From: JARBUG01 sp035628915
GTDB lineage: Bacteria; Bacillota; Sulfobacillia; Symbiobacteriales; Symbiobacteriaceae
Direction of reading: 5' to 3'
DNA length: 64,000 nucleotides
Assembly (NCBI GenBank): GCA_035628915.1
Contig: DASPIW010000054.1
Coordinates: 1-64,000 of the forward strand
The notes under the pieces are model-generated. The model ran no database searches. It was not told the origin of the DNA and saw only the letters and a program-made list of their open reading frames with translations. The position numbers were made by a program, and so were the translations under genes. Positions 27,665-37,078 of this stretch are shown piece after piece (the stretch's first letter is position 1; every line of letters starts with the position of its first letter).

Positions 27665-29157
27665 CCAAAACCATTGTCGCGCTCGATCTGGGCACGACCT
27701 CTTGCCGGGCCCTGGTCTTCGACCTCGAAGGCCGGATTCTGGGCCAGGCGAGCCGGTCGTACCCGCTGCAAACGCCCCGGCCGGGTTGGGTGGAGCAAAA
27801 CCCTGCCGTATTGCTCTCCGCCGCTGATGAGGTGGTGCCCGAAGCGGTGAGGCGGGCCGGCGTTACACCGCCCGATGTGCTGGGCGTGGTGCTCTGCACC
27901 TACATGCATTCGTCGATCGCCGTAGGCCCGACCGGTCAGTACCTGTCAGGTATGATTACGTGGGCCGACACCCGCTCGGCGGGGCAGGTGGATGCCGTGC
28001 GGGCCCGGGGCGGCTGGTTCGATCTGTACGCCCGCACCGGGTGCCCGCCCCACACGATGTACCCGCTCTACAAGTTTCTCTGGATGCGTGAGCACGAACC
28101 CGGGTTGCTGGTGGGCGCCCATCGCTGGGCGTCGATCAAGGAGCTGCTCATCCACCACTGGACCGGGCAGTGGGCGCTGGATTACAACCTGGCGACGGGG
28201 ACGGGCCTGCTGAACTGCCGCACGCTGGATTGGGATGAAGAAGCCCTTGCGCTGGCAGGGGTCCGCCGCGACCAGCTCTCGCAGGTGGTTTCCAACATGG
28301 CAACGTTTCCTTTGCTGCCGGGGCGCCTGGGGCTCATGGCGGGTACGCCCGTGGTGGCCGGCGCCGGCGACGGGGTGCTGTCTTCGCTTGGCTGCGGGGC
28401 GATTGAGCCCAACGTGGTGGCGGCCATGGTCGGCACGAGCGGCGCCGTGCGGGCCTGCGTGCCCGAGCCGGTGGCCGACCCGCAGGCTCGGGTCTTCTGC
28501 TATTACCTGGACAAGCACCGCTGGATTCTGGGCGGATCGCTCAATAACGGCGGCATCGCCATGCAGTGGGCCCGGAAGGTGCTGTACCCGCAGTCGAAGG
28601 GGTACGGCGAGTTCGAAGCGGAGGCTGCCACGGTCAAGCCGGGCGCCGAGAACCTGCTATTCCTGCCGTACCTGGCGGGCGAACGGTCGCCGGGCTTCAA
28701 CGCCCGGGCCCGGGGGGTCTGGTTTGGCCTGGGCCTGGAGCACGAGCGCCCCCACATGGCGCGCTCGGTAGTCGAGGCGATTGCCTACCGGCTCTACAGC
28801 GTGCTCGGCCCCATTGAGGAGCTGACCGGAACGGCCCGGGAAATCCGGGCGACGGGCGGCTTCGCCCGGTCAGATCTTTCACTGCAGGTCTGTGCCGATG
28901 TATTCGGCAGGGAGGTTGCTGTGCCCGCTGAGACTGAGGGCTCGGCCCTGGGCGCCTTCGTCCTCGGCGCTGTCGCCCTGGGCGTGGCGCCTGACCTCTC
29001 GTGGGTGGAGCGTTTTGTGTCGATCGACCGGCGGGTGGCGCCCGATGCGGGCCGGCACGCCGTGTATGAAGAGTTGTACGGCGTCTACCGGCAGGTCTAC
29101 GAGCATCTCCAGAAAGACTTCTACACTCTGGCGGCGATTAGGGAAAGAAGCGTGTAG
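27661..29157 (+). CDS. FGGY-family carbohydrate kinase (gluconate kinase-like)
   Basis: 498 aa. N-terminal actin-like ATPase fold begins IVALDLGTTSCRALVFDLEG, with YMHSSIAVGPTGQYLSGMIT and WADTRS as in GntK/XylB enzymes. The second domain has VVAGAGDGVLSSLGCGAIEP and a phosphate loop VGTSGAVRA. Adjacent sugar-acid dehydratase and 6-phosphogluconate dehydrogenase favour gluconate (or a related aldonate) as substrate, giving the 6-phospho acid. Xylulose or ribulose kinase activity cannot be excluded. Confidence 0.85.
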   Translation: MTKTIVALDLGTTSCRALVFDLEGRILGQASRSYPLQTPRPGWVEQNPAVLLSAADEVVPEAVRRAGVTPPDVLGVVLCTYMHSSIAVGPTGQYLSGMITWADTRSAGQVDAVRARGGWFDLYARTGCPPHTMYPLYKFLWMREHEPGLLVGAHRWASIKELLIHHWTGQWALDYNLATGTGLLNCRTLDWDEEALALAGVRRDQLSQVVSNMATFPLLPGRLGLMAGTPVVAGAGDGVLSSLGCGAIEPNVVAAMVGTSGAVRACVPEPVADPQARVFCYYLDKHRWILGGSLNNGGIAMQWARKVLYPQSKGYGEFEAEAATVKPGAENLLFLPYLAGERSPGFNARARGVWFGLGLEHERPHMARSVVEAIAYRLYSVLGPIEELTGTAREIRATGGFARSDLSLQVCADVFGREVAVPAETEGSALGAFVLGAVALGVAPDLSWVERFVSIDRRVAPDAGRHAVYEELYGVYRQVYEHLQKDFYTLAAIRERSV

Positions 29158-29159
29158 TC

Positions 29160-30797
29160 ATGGAGCGCAGGTTGGATCGCATCCCCCCGTATCACCGGGC
29201 CGTCTTGAAGGGACACCTGGCTTCGTGCGGGGTTGACTATAAGGATATGGACAGGCCCATCATCGCAGTGGTCAACTCGCACAACGATTTCGTGGCGGGA
29301 CACGTTCCCCTGCGGCGAATGGGCGAGATTGTGAAGGAAGCAATCCGGGAGGCGGGGGCCCTTCCCCTGGAATTCAACACCATCGCCATGTGCGACGCGT
29401 TCGGCCAGGGCCACGGCGGCATGCGCTACTCGCTGCCCAGCCGGGACATTATCGCCGATTCCGTCGAAACGATGATTTTGGGTCATGACATTTTTGACGG
29501 CGTGATCATGCTGGCGTCCTGCGACAAGATCATCCCGGCGATGCTCATGGCGGCAGCCAGGCTGAACCTGCCTACGGTGGTCGTCACCGGTGGGCCCAGC
29601 GGAAACGCCATTACACCGGCGCAGTCCAAGGATGCCCGGCAGCGCTTCCTCAAAGGCGAAATTGACGAAGAAGAGCTGGTGCGGGTGACCGCCCAGTACT
29701 ACAACGGCCCGGGGGTCTGCTCGTTCCTAGGGACGGCGAACACCATGGCCATGGTGACCGAGGCGCTGGGCATGAGCCTCCCGGGCGCTGCCCTGCTGCC
29801 GGCGGAATCCGAAGAGCGAGTTGAGTTGCTCCGGGCCAGCGGGCGCCGTGTGGTGGAGCTTGCCGTGGGGGGCGGACCCCTGCCCCGGACGATTCTGACC
29901 CGGCAGGCTTTCGAGGATGCGATCGCGCTGGTGCTCGGCATTGGCGGGTCGCTCAACACCGTGCTGCATCTGCCTGCGATCGCCCACGAAGTGGACATTG
30001 AGCTGACACTGGACGACTGGGAGCGTGTGAGCCGGCGGACGCCATTTATCTGCGCTGTTACGCCGAACCACAACGGGCGGACGGTGAACGACCTGCGGCG
30101 GGCTGGGGGGACTTCGGCGGTGCTGCACGAGCTGCTGCCCGTGCTCCATGGCGACCGGGTGACGGTGACAGGGCGGTCGGTGGCCGATAACGTAGCTGAC
30201 GCGGCGGTGGCCGACCGCGAGGTAATCCGCCCCTTCGACCAGCCACTGCTTAGGAACGGCGGCATTCAGGTACTGCGGGGGAATCTGGCGCAGGACGGCG
30301 CCCTGATCAAGCGGTCAGCGGTCGATGCGACGTTCTTTCGGGGCCCCGCCCGGGTCTTTGAAGCCGAGGAGGCCGCGGAGGCGGCGGCGACCGAAGGCCG
30401 GGTGCAGCCGGGCGACGTGCTGGTCGTCCGGTACGAAGGGCCGAAGGGCGGCCCGGGCATGCGTGAGCTGCACCGGCTGACCGAGATCGTCAAGAAAATC
30501 GGGAACGTGGCCGTCATTACGGACGGGCGGTTCTCTGGTGCCTCTTCCGGCATGGCGATCGGCTACCTGGGGCCGGAAGCCGCCGAGGGCGGCAACATCG
30601 CCCTCGTGCACGAAGGCGACATGATCACCATCGACCTTGAGGCCGGCACGGTCAACCTGGACGTGTCTGACGATGTGCTGGCCGGACGGCGGGAGAAGTG
30701 GCAGGCCACCGAAAAGGATGCGAGTCTGCTCCTCCGGCACTATGCGTTATCAGTCGGCCCTGCATTTGGCGGGGCTGTGAGGGGGTGCGGGGCATGA
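29160..30797 (+). CDS. IlvD/Edd-family sugar-acid dehydratase
   Basis: 545 aa. Family motifs are AMCDAFGQGHGGMRYSLPSR, MLASCDKIIPAMLMAAARLN and GVCSFLGTANTMAMVTEALG, with C-terminal VITDGRFSGASSGMAIGYLG. Two of the three Fe-S cysteines of dihydroxy-acid dehydratases are visible (CDKI, VCSF). The first position reads VVNSHNDFVAGH, with no Cys, as in Edd-like members. Context (kinase, KDG-type aldolase, 6PG dehydrogenase) argues for dehydration of a sugar acid such as gluconate to a 2-keto-3-deoxy acid instead of valine biosynthesis. Confidence 0.85.
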   Translation: MERRLDRIPPYHRAVLKGHLASCGVDYKDMDRPIIAVVNSHNDFVAGHVPLRRMGEIVKEAIREAGALPLEFNTIAMCDAFGQGHGGMRYSLPSRDIIADSVETMILGHDIFDGVIMLASCDKIIPAMLMAAARLNLPTVVVTGGPSGNAITPAQSKDARQRFLKGEIDEEELVRVTAQYYNGPGVCSFLGTANTMAMVTEALGMSLPGAALLPAESEERVELLRASGRRVVELAVGGGPLPRTILTRQAFEDAIALVLGIGGSLNTVLHLPAIAHEVDIELTLDDWERVSRRTPFICAVTPNHNGRTVNDLRRAGGTSAVLHELLPVLHGDRVTVTGRSVADNVADAAVADREVIRPFDQPLLRNGGIQVLRGNLAQDGALIKRSAVDATFFRGPARVFEAEEAAEAAATEGRVQPGDVLVVRYEGPKGGPGMRELHRLTEIVKKIGNVAVITDGRFSGASSGMAIGYLGPEAAEGGNIALVHEGDMITIDLEAGTVNLDVSDDVLAGRREKWQATEKDASLLLRHYALSVGPAFGGAVRGCGA

Positions 30798-31678
30798 CTC
30801 TGTACGGCGTGATTCCGGCGGTTCTGACTCCGTTTGATGCGGCGGGCGAGGTTCAATTCGACACGCTGCGGGCATACGTTGAGTGGCTCGTCAGCAAAGG
30901 TGTTCACGGCCTCTTCCCCTGCGGAACCAACGGTGAAGGGCCGGCCATGACGACGCAGCAACGCAGCCGGGTGATCAGCCTGGTGGTTGAGGCAGCCGCC
31001 GGGCGGGTGCCGGTGGTGCCCATGACGGGCGCCATCTCCACCGCCGTGACCATCGACCTGACCCGCCATGCCCGCCAGAGCGGGGCCGCGGGTGCCGCCA
31101 TCGTGGCGCCCTGGTATTTCCCGCACGACGACCTGGCGCTGGAGGCGCACTTCGGGGCCGTCGCCGAGGCGGTGCCTGATTTCGATCTGTACCTGTACAA
31201 CATTCCGGGCAATGCGAAGAACGCCATCAGCCCAGCGCTGGCAGCGCGTCTGGCGGAGCGGTATCCGCAGATTCGGGGGGTCAAGGACTCTTCCAAGAGC
31301 CTGGACAACCTCAAGGCTTATGTGGGCGCCCTGCCGGGCCGCAAGGTGATCGTGGGCACCGATTCCATGGTGCTCGAGGCGATGGATGCCGGGGCGTCCG
31401 GCGTGGTAAGCGCCATCGCGGACTGCTTCCCGGAGATGATGGTTGCCCTGTACGACGCGGTGCGTTCGGGCGAACGCGACAGGGCCGTGGATTTGCAGGC
31501 AAAGGTCTGCCGGCTGCGCGACGCCCTGAAGCGGGGTCCCTACGTGCACCCCTACAAGCTGGCAGTGCAGTGGCGCGGGCTGACCTTCGGCGGCATGCGC
31601 AGGCCGCTGCGGGAGTGCACCGCCGCCGAGGCCGCCGGCATTCGGGCCGCACTTGAGGAAATGGGGGTCCTGGGATGA
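30794..31678 (+). CDS. DapA/NAL-family 2-keto-3-deoxy acid aldolase
   Basis: 294 aa TIM barrel of the dihydrodipicolinate synthase/N-acetylneuraminate lyase superfamily: GVIPAVLTPFDAAGEVQFDT, FPCGTNGEGPAMTTQQR, Tyr in LYLYNIPGNAKNAIS and Schiff-base Lys in IRGVKDSSKS. The ATG at 30794 overlaps the dehydratase stop (ATGA); a longer frame upstream lies inside that gene. After the dehydratase the natural role is cleavage of 2-keto-3-deoxy-gluconate (or analogue) to pyruvate and an aldehyde. Confidence 0.87.
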   Translation: MTLYGVIPAVLTPFDAAGEVQFDTLRAYVEWLVSKGVHGLFPCGTNGEGPAMTTQQRSRVISLVVEAAAGRVPVVPMTGAISTAVTIDLTRHARQSGAAGAAIVAPWYFPHDDLALEAHFGAVAEAVPDFDLYLYNIPGNAKNAISPALAARLAERYPQIRGVKDSSKSLDNLKAYVGALPGRKVIVGTDSMVLEAMDAGASGVVSAIADCFPEMMVALYDAVRSGERDRAVDLQAKVCRLRDALKRGPYVHPYKLAVQWRGLTFGGMRRPLRECTAAEAAGIRAALEEMGVLG

Positions 31679-32946
31679 ACTTCAAGGAGTTCGACCGGGG
31701 CGAGTTGCCCAGGTGGGCGCTGGTGCATTACCACCTGGACCCGGCGGAAATCGCCGACGTGGCAGCGGCTGTCCACAGCGCATTCGATGCGGTGCCCGGC
31801 GCCATTCAGCCCGGTCAGCGGGTCTGCCTGGCTGTGGGCAGCCGGGGCATCGACCGGATCGATCAGGTCGCCCGGGCCGCAGTGGAAGCGGTGCGCCGCT
31901 TGCGCGGAGAGGTCTTCATCATCCCGGCCATGGGTTCGCACGGCGGCGCCACGGCGGAGGGCCAGCTGGAAGTGCTGGCGTCCTACGGCATCACCCCGCA
32001 GACCATAGGCTGCGAGATTCGCTCCTCCATGGAGACGGTTGAACTGGGCGAGGTGGAAGATGGGGTGCCGGTCTACGTTGACCGCACCGCCTACGAAGGC
32101 GCCGATGTGATCATCCCCATCAACCGGGTCAAGCCCCACACCGATTTTCACGGTCCGGTCGAGAGCGGCCTGCTGAAGATGATCGCCATCGGACTCGGGA
32201 AGCAGAAAGGCGCCGATACATTCCACGGCCGGGGGTTTGCGGTCTTTCACCGGCTGATTCCCGCCGTCGGGCGGTTTACCCTGACGAAAGTGAACATCCC
32301 CTTCGGGTTGGCTCTGGTAGAGAACGCCCATGCCCGCCTGGCGCATATTGAAGCGGTGCCGGCGGAGCGAGTCTGGGAGCGTGAGCAGGAGCTGCTCGCC
32401 CTGGCCCGCAGCAAGATGGCCAGGCTCCCGGTGGGCGCCCTGGATGTGCTGGTGCTTGACTACATTGGCAAGGACATAAGCGGGCTAGGCATGGACTCCA
32501 ACGTGGTGGGCCGGTACTACACCGGGCCGACGGGCACGGGGCCCGATATTCAGCGGATCATCGTGCGGGACCTGACACCGACCACGGAAGGGAATGCCGT
32601 CGGGATTGGCATGGCCGATGTGGTGCTGCGCCAGGCCGTGGAGAAAATGGATGCCTATACGACTTACATGAACTGCATCACGGCCAAGACCCCGGAAGGC
32701 GCCCGAGTGGCCCTGACCGTCGATACCGACCGGGAAGCGCTGGCCATTGCCCTGGCCTGCTGCCTGAACGTGCGCCCGGAGGGCGCCCGGATCGTCCGCA
32801 TCAGGGATACCAAGCATCTCGAGCGTTTCTACGCCAGCGAGAGCGTTCTGCCGGAGTTGCTGGCTACGGGGCGGTGCGAAGTGGTTGAACCCTTGCACCC
32901 CATCCGGTTTGATGCCTCTGACATACTAGTGGACGAGGAAGTGTAA
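31675..32946 (+). CDS. LarA-like (DUF2088) nickel-pincer racemase/epimerase family protein
   Basis: 423 aa, overlapping the aldolase by 4 bp. LarA-like features are AVGSRGIDRIDQVARAAVEA, AMGSHGGATAEGQLEVL and PINRVKPHTDFHGPVESGLL followed by KMIAIGLGKQKGA. These cover the His/Lys-rich surface that in LarA binds the Ni-pincer nucleotide and substrate. No larB, larC or larE is in the window. LarA homologues include hydroxyacid racemases and a D-gluconate 2-epimerase class, so a C2-epimerase of the operon's aldonate is a reasonable inference. A paralogue lies at 38698. Confidence 0.8.
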   Translation: MNFKEFDRGELPRWALVHYHLDPAEIADVAAAVHSAFDAVPGAIQPGQRVCLAVGSRGIDRIDQVARAAVEAVRRLRGEVFIIPAMGSHGGATAEGQLEVLASYGITPQTIGCEIRSSMETVELGEVEDGVPVYVDRTAYEGADVIIPINRVKPHTDFHGPVESGLLKMIAIGLGKQKGADTFHGRGFAVFHRLIPAVGRFTLTKVNIPFGLALVENAHARLAHIEAVPAERVWEREQELLALARSKMARLPVGALDVLVLDYIGKDISGLGMDSNVVGRYYTGPTGTGPDIQRIIVRDLTPTTEGNAVGIGMADVVLRQAVEKMDAYTTYMNCITAKTPEGARVALTVDTDREALAIALACCLNVRPEGARIVRIRDTKHLERFYASESVLPELLATGRCEVVEPLHPIRFDASDILVDEEV

Positions 32947-32948
32947 TC

Positions 32949-33857
32949 ATGCAGCCCAGGTGGTATGGTGTGATCGGGCTGGGACGAATGGGCGGCGCCC
33001 TGGTGCGCAACTTGCACAAGGCCGGCGGCCGGGCCGTTGTATATGATGTGAACCCGGAGAGTATCGCGGAAATGGAAGCCGAAGGAGCCAAGGGCGCTCG
33101 TAGTCTGGACGGGCTGGTGGAACTCCTGCCTGAGGCCCCCAGAGTGATCTGGATGATGGTGCCGGCGGGAGATCCGGTCGACGACGTCATCCGGGAGCTC
33201 AAGCCGCATTTGCAGGCCGGCGATGTGCTGATTGACGGTGGGAACTCCTACTTCAGGGATTCGCTGCGGCGGGCTGCCGAATTGGAGGCAATCGGGGTGG
33301 ATTTCCTCGACTGCGGCTCCAGCGGCGGGCTGGAGGGCGCCCTGAACGGCCTTTGCCTGATGATCGGCGGGAAGCAGGAAGCGTTTGCACTGGCCGAGCC
33401 GCTCTTTAAGGCCATCTCCCAGCCGGGCGGTTATGCGCATGTGGGTCCGAGCGGCGCGGGTCACTACGTGAAGATGGTCCATAACGGTATTGAATACGGA
33501 ATCCTGCAGGCGATTGGCGAAGGGTTTGAGTTACTTGACGCCGCCCCGTATGACCTTGACCTGGCGCAGGTGGCTGACCTTTGGAATCACGGGAGCGTGG
33601 TGCGCAGCTGGCTGATGGAGCTGGCAGCCCGGGCCTTCCGTAACGATGCCCACCTGGACGGGATTCGTGGCGAAGTCGGCGGCGGCAGCACGGGCAACTG
33701 GGCTGTGGAGGAGGCGTGGAAGGTGGGCGTGCCGTTGCCCGTCATTGCCATGTCCTACGCGATCCGGCTGCGGTCCCGTCAGGGGGACACGATGTCCGGG
33801 AAGGTCGTGGCCGCGCTTCGCCGTGAGTTTGGGGGGCACGCAGTGCAGTCCAGGTAG
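32949..33857 (+). CDS. 6-phosphogluconate dehydrogenase, short (GntZ/YqeC) type
   Basis: 302 aa. NAD(P)-binding GVIGLGRMGGALVRNLHKAG, substrate segment FLDCGSSGGLEGALNGLCLM and catalytic VGPSGAGHYVKMVHNGIEYG with Lys and HN. The length (about 300 aa) marks the short decarboxylating form in place of the 470-aa form. The enzyme converts 6-phosphogluconate to ribulose-5-phosphate. It is the last gene of the operon, so two fates for gluconate are encoded: kinase plus this enzyme, or dehydratase plus aldolase. Confidence 0.9.
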   Translation: MQPRWYGVIGLGRMGGALVRNLHKAGGRAVVYDVNPESIAEMEAEGAKGARSLDGLVELLPEAPRVIWMMVPAGDPVDDVIRELKPHLQAGDVLIDGGNSYFRDSLRRAAELEAIGVDFLDCGSSGGLEGALNGLCLMIGGKQEAFALAEPLFKAISQPGGYAHVGPSGAGHYVKMVHNGIEYGILQAIGEGFELLDAAPYDLDLAQVADLWNHGSVVRSWLMELAARAFRNDAHLDGIRGEVGGGSTGNWAVEEAWKVGVPLPVIAMSYAIRLRSRQGDTMSGKVVAALRREFGGHAVQSR

Positions 33858-33863
33858 ACGGAA

Positions 33864-33897
33864 AACCGCCATGCAGCTACCCCTGCATGGCGGTTTG
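33864..33897 (+). terminator. sugar-acid operon terminator (bidirectional)
   Basis: Perfect 13-bp stem aaccgccatgcag / ctgcatggcggtt with a 6-nt loop. It separates the plus-strand operon from the convergent gene at 33910; the A/T ends allow use on both strands. Confidence 0.9.
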
Positions 33898-33909
33898 CAT
33901 ATCGTGCGG

Positions 33910-34383
33910 CTACATCTGCATGCCGCCCATGGAGCCCTTGATGATGGACGGGTTCACCATGCCGAAGACCATGGCGATGTGTGCGAGCACCAGGAAGGCA
34001 GTGAGCAGTAGGAAGTGCATCCGCATCCTGTCCTGGTCGGAGCGCTTCCTGTAGATCAGGCCCAGCTCCATCAGCGCGATGGCCATGAGGGGCAGGGCGC
34101 CCAGGGTGTAACCGAAGACCGCGATGGGATCGACCCAGGTGTTCCATTCGATGCCGGGAATAATGGTCCACATCTTTATGAAGATGCCGGTCATGTAGAT
34201 GCCGAGCACGATGCCGAGGATCCGGTTAAACTGGCGTAACCCTCCTGTGGTCAGGTGGCGGAAGACCACGAAGAATTCGGTCGCCACCAGGGTTTCAGCC
34301 ATCACGACGGGAATGGCCATGAAGATGATCAGGTTCCAGGGTTGATTGTCAGCGATTAGTCCCATGTAGTGGGTCATGTCCAC
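33910..34383 (-). CDS. four-helix membrane protein of unknown function
   Basis: 157 aa with four hydrophobic helices (LIIFMAIPVVMAETLVATEF, ILGIVLGIYMTGIFIKMW, VFGYTLGALPLMAIALMELG, LLLTAFLVLAHIAMVFGMV). Acidic and His residues sit within helices and the C-terminus is Met-rich (SMGGMQM). GTG 34383 is chosen because GAGGAGG lies 9 nt upstream on the minus strand. The Met/His-bearing helices suggest metal or haem interaction, but no family is claimed. Confidence 0.7.
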   Translation of the reverse strand: MDMTHYMGLIADNQPWNLIIFMAIPVVMAETLVATEFFVVFRHLTTGGLRQFNRILGIVLGIYMTGIFIKMWTIIPGIEWNTWVDPIAVFGYTLGALPLMAIALMELGLIYRKRSDQDRMRMHFLLLTAFLVLAHIAMVFGMVNPSIIKGSMGGMQM

Positions 34384-34598
34384 TGCGGCATTCCTCCTCG
34401 GATTTGCATCGCACTCAGGATGGCAGAAATCTGTGGAGAAACTGTGTAATAAAAGACGGATGATTCATTGTTATAAAAATGTTAGGTTGGCGGCCTTCGT
34501 TTGCTTTATATTGCTGAGTGTTGCTTATATAGGTAAACTTAGGGCGAAGTCGTACCTCCATGACCCCGTCCTTCTTCATGCCAGGAGGCAGCAACAAC

Positions 34599-35780
34599 AT
34601 GCTCAGTTCAAGCGCCCGTCGGCTTATCTGGATCAATGGCCTGTGGGCATTGGCCAACGGCCTGTCGGGGCTCTTCACCAACCTGTATTTGTGGCGGCTG
34701 CGACCGGGCGTGGCTACGCCCGCCTACTATAACTTGTGGATGTTCCTGACCATCATGGTCGCCATGCCGGCACTGGGCGCCGTCGCGAAGCGCCGCGGGG
34801 CCGCGCTGGTCAACGCCGGGGGCATGGCTCTGTATGCGGGGTTCTACCTGACCCTTCTGCTGCTGCGTGACCACGCGGCCAACTACCTGGAACTGCTGGG
34901 TGTGTTCTACGGCCTTGCGCTGGGCTGCTACGCCCTTGCCACCCACCTGCTCGCTTATGACCTTACCGACCAGAGCAACCGGGAGCTCTACTACAACCGC
35001 AACGGCCTCGTTTCATCGCTGAGCGGCCTGCTCGCCCCCCTCACGGCGGGCTGGGTCGTCTCCAGTTTTGCAGGCTTCGCCGGCTACCGGACGATCTTTG
35101 TTGCCAGCTTTGTGCTCTTTGCGGGCGCCGCCCTGTTGGGCGCCGGCCTGCGCACGCCGAGGTCCGGGGAAGCGTACCGGCTCCGGGCCGTGGTGCCCGG
35201 TACGCATCCGGGGTGGCACCGCTTGCTCGGCGCCTACGCGATTCTGGGCATGCGCGACGGCGTCTTTTCCTTCGCCGTCAGTCTGCTGGTCTACCTCGCA
35301 ACCGGCGGAGAGCGCAGCGTCGGCAATTTCGCGTTCATTACCGCTGCCGTGGGCATGGGCGCTTTCTGGCTGGCCGGACGGCTCATTACGCCTGCCAGCC
35401 GCCACCGTCTCTTTCCCGTGGGCGCCCTGCTCATGGGGCTGGCAACGGGCATCGTGGCGCTGGGCCCCACCTGGGGCGTCATGCTGGCCTTCGGCCTCCT
35501 CCAGGCCGTTGCCCTCCCGTTCTGGCAGACACCTTACGTGACGACGGCATTTGACGTCATCAAAATGGCCAGTGGCGATCAGGACCTCCGCACGGAAATG
35601 ATCGCTGCCCGCGAGATTCCTCTGAATCTGGGGCGAATCCTCAGCCTGTTCCTGGTACTCCGGTTTGCCCCGTCCGAGGGGTCGACCACCGCCCTGCAAA
35701 TTTTGCTGGGGTGCCTCGGCTTCACATTTCCCGCGGCCTGGCTCCTCTTCAGCCGAGCCGCGGCGTCAGGAAAGCGCTGA
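34599..35780 (+). CDS. MFS transporter
   Basis: About 393 aa with 11-12 transmembrane helices in two halves and a central charged loop (LRTPRSGEAYRLRAVVPGTH). N-terminal LIWINGLWALANGLSGLFTN resembles YqgE-type putative MFS carriers. ATG 34599 follows caggaggcagcaacaac; in-frame ATGs at 34578 and 34560 are weaker. An AT-rich 200-bp divergent promoter region lies upstream. The substrate is unknown. Confidence 0.85.
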   Translation: MLSSSARRLIWINGLWALANGLSGLFTNLYLWRLRPGVATPAYYNLWMFLTIMVAMPALGAVAKRRGAALVNAGGMALYAGFYLTLLLLRDHAANYLELLGVFYGLALGCYALATHLLAYDLTDQSNRELYYNRNGLVSSLSGLLAPLTAGWVVSSFAGFAGYRTIFVASFVLFAGAALLGAGLRTPRSGEAYRLRAVVPGTHPGWHRLLGAYAILGMRDGVFSFAVSLLVYLATGGERSVGNFAFITAAVGMGAFWLAGRLITPASRHRLFPVGALLMGLATGIVALGPTWGVMLAFGLLQAVALPFWQTPYVTTAFDVIKMASGDQDLRTEMIAAREIPLNLGRILSLFLVLRFAPSEGSTTALQILLGCLGFTFPAAWLLFSRAAASGKR

Positions 35781-35805
35781 ACGGCGCCCCGCAACGGGGC
35801 GCCGT
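35781..35805. terminator. convergent terminator
   Basis: Perfect 10-bp stem acggcgcccc / ggggcgccgt with loop gcaac between the MFS gene and the convergent permease. It probably serves both strands. Confidence 0.75.
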
Positions 35806-35807
35806 CC

Positions 35808-36761
35808 TCATAGGATCGCATTAAAGAGGTAGCCCACGCCAATGATGGTAATCGTCATCACCCCGACGAAGATGGCCAGCAGCCTGACCATCAGGACCCG
35901 GCGCAGAATCACCAGTTCTGGCAGGCTGAGGGCCGTGACGGCCATCATGAAGGCCAGCACCGTGCCTAGCGGAAGCCCTTTGTCCATCAGTGCGCTGACC
36001 ACCGGAATGATGCCCGCGGCATTCGAATAGAGGGGAACGCCCACAATGACCGCCAGCGGCACCGACCACCAGTTGTCGGGTCCGGCGTTCACCGCCAGCC
36101 AGTCCTGTGGGGCGTACCCGTGGATGCCCGCCCCGACCCCAATGCCAACCAATACATATGGCCAGACCTTGCGCAGAATCTGTCCGGTGTACTGCAGAGC
36201 GTCCCGGTGACGCCCGCCCCAGGTGGGCACCGCCAGGTCAGCCTTGCCCATGCGGATCTCAAACACGTACGGCTCAACGAACCGCTCCGGGCGGAACCTG
36301 GCCAAAATGAGCCCGCTGACCACGGCCACCGTCAGGCCTGTCACCACATACAGCAAGGCGATGCGCCACCCCAACAGCCCCAGCAGCATCACCGCGGCCA
36401 CTTCATTAACCATGGGCGAGGCAATCAGGAAAGAGAAAGTGACCCCCACCGGAATGCCCGCTTCCACAAAGCCGATAAAGAGCGGTACCGCCGAACAGGA
36501 ACAGAAGGGGGTCACGACGCCCAGCAGCGCGGCCAAGATGTTGCCCACCCATTGATTCTTGCGTGCCAGGAGTTCCCGGGTTCGCTCGGGCGGGAAGTAA
36601 CTGCGGATCACCGTCACCAGATAGATGATGACGGAGAGCATCACCAGGATCTTGAGCACATCATAGACGAAGTAGTTTACAGCGTCGCCCAGATGGGACC
36701 CGGGGTCCAGTCCTAACACTCGGACCACCAGGCCGGCAATCCATTCAGCCCAGATGAACAT
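35808..36761 (-). CDS. ArsP-like (DUF318) permease
   Basis: 317 aa, 8-9 transmembrane helices. Family hallmark GVVTPFCSCSAVPLFIGFVE (Cys pair in a membrane loop) and ASPMVNEVAAVMLLGLLGWR are seen, plus PLYSNAAGIIPVVSALMDKG in the second half. ArsP-type permeases export trivalent organoarsenicals, and related members pair with small thioredoxin-like proteins. Here that partner (36766-37008) lies just upstream in the same operon. The unit is divergent from arsR-acr3, supporting an arsenical role. Confidence 0.85.
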   Translation of the reverse strand: MFIWAEWIAGLVVRVLGLDPGSHLGDAVNYFVYDVLKILVMLSVIIYLVTVIRSYFPPERTRELLARKNQWVGNILAALLGVVTPFCSCSAVPLFIGFVEAGIPVGVTFSFLIASPMVNEVAAVMLLGLLGWRIALLYVVTGLTVAVVSGLILARFRPERFVEPYVFEIRMGKADLAVPTWGGRHRDALQYTGQILRKVWPYVLVGIGVGAGIHGYAPQDWLAVNAGPDNWWSVPLAVIVGVPLYSNAAGIIPVVSALMDKGLPLGTVLAFMMAVTALSLPELVILRRVLMVRLLAIFVGVMTITIIGVGYLFNAIL

Positions 36762-36765
36762 GGCG

Positions 36766-37008
36766 CTACCTGGCGGCAGCCAGCAGCGGTTTGATCTCTT
36801 CCACCGTTGCCACCTTGCCGGCTACGACTACCTTCTCGTTGACGACGAGCCCCGGCGTGCGCATGACCCCGTAGGCCATGATTTGCGGGTAGTCCTTTAC
36901 GTGTTCGACCGCTGCCTCCATGCCGAGTTCTCTGGCTGCCTGCAGGGCATTCTCTTCGAGCTTATTGCAGTTGGCGCATCCGCCGCCGAGCACCTTGATG
37001 GTGATCAT
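36766..37008 (-). CDS. small thioredoxin-fold redox protein (CxxC)
   Basis: 80 aa: MITIKVLGGGCANCNKLEEN, then ALQAARELGMEAAVEHVKDY and TPGLVVNEKVVVAGKV with cis-Pro. This is the redox-active disulfide protein 2/thioredoxin_3 family found beside ArsP/DUF318 permeases. Start ATG 37008 follows GGAGGGAGCTTGG on the minus strand. It probably reduces or delivers substrate for the permease (inference). Confidence 0.88.
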   Translation of the reverse strand: MITIKVLGGGCANCNKLEENALQAARELGMEAAVEHVKDYPQIMAYGVMRTPGLVVNEKVVVAGKVATVEEIKPLLAAAR

Positions 37009-37078
37009 CCAAGCTCCCTCCATACGCAAAAATAGGATACCGGCTACGGTATCAGCCTACACCGCGCCGGCAAATTTC

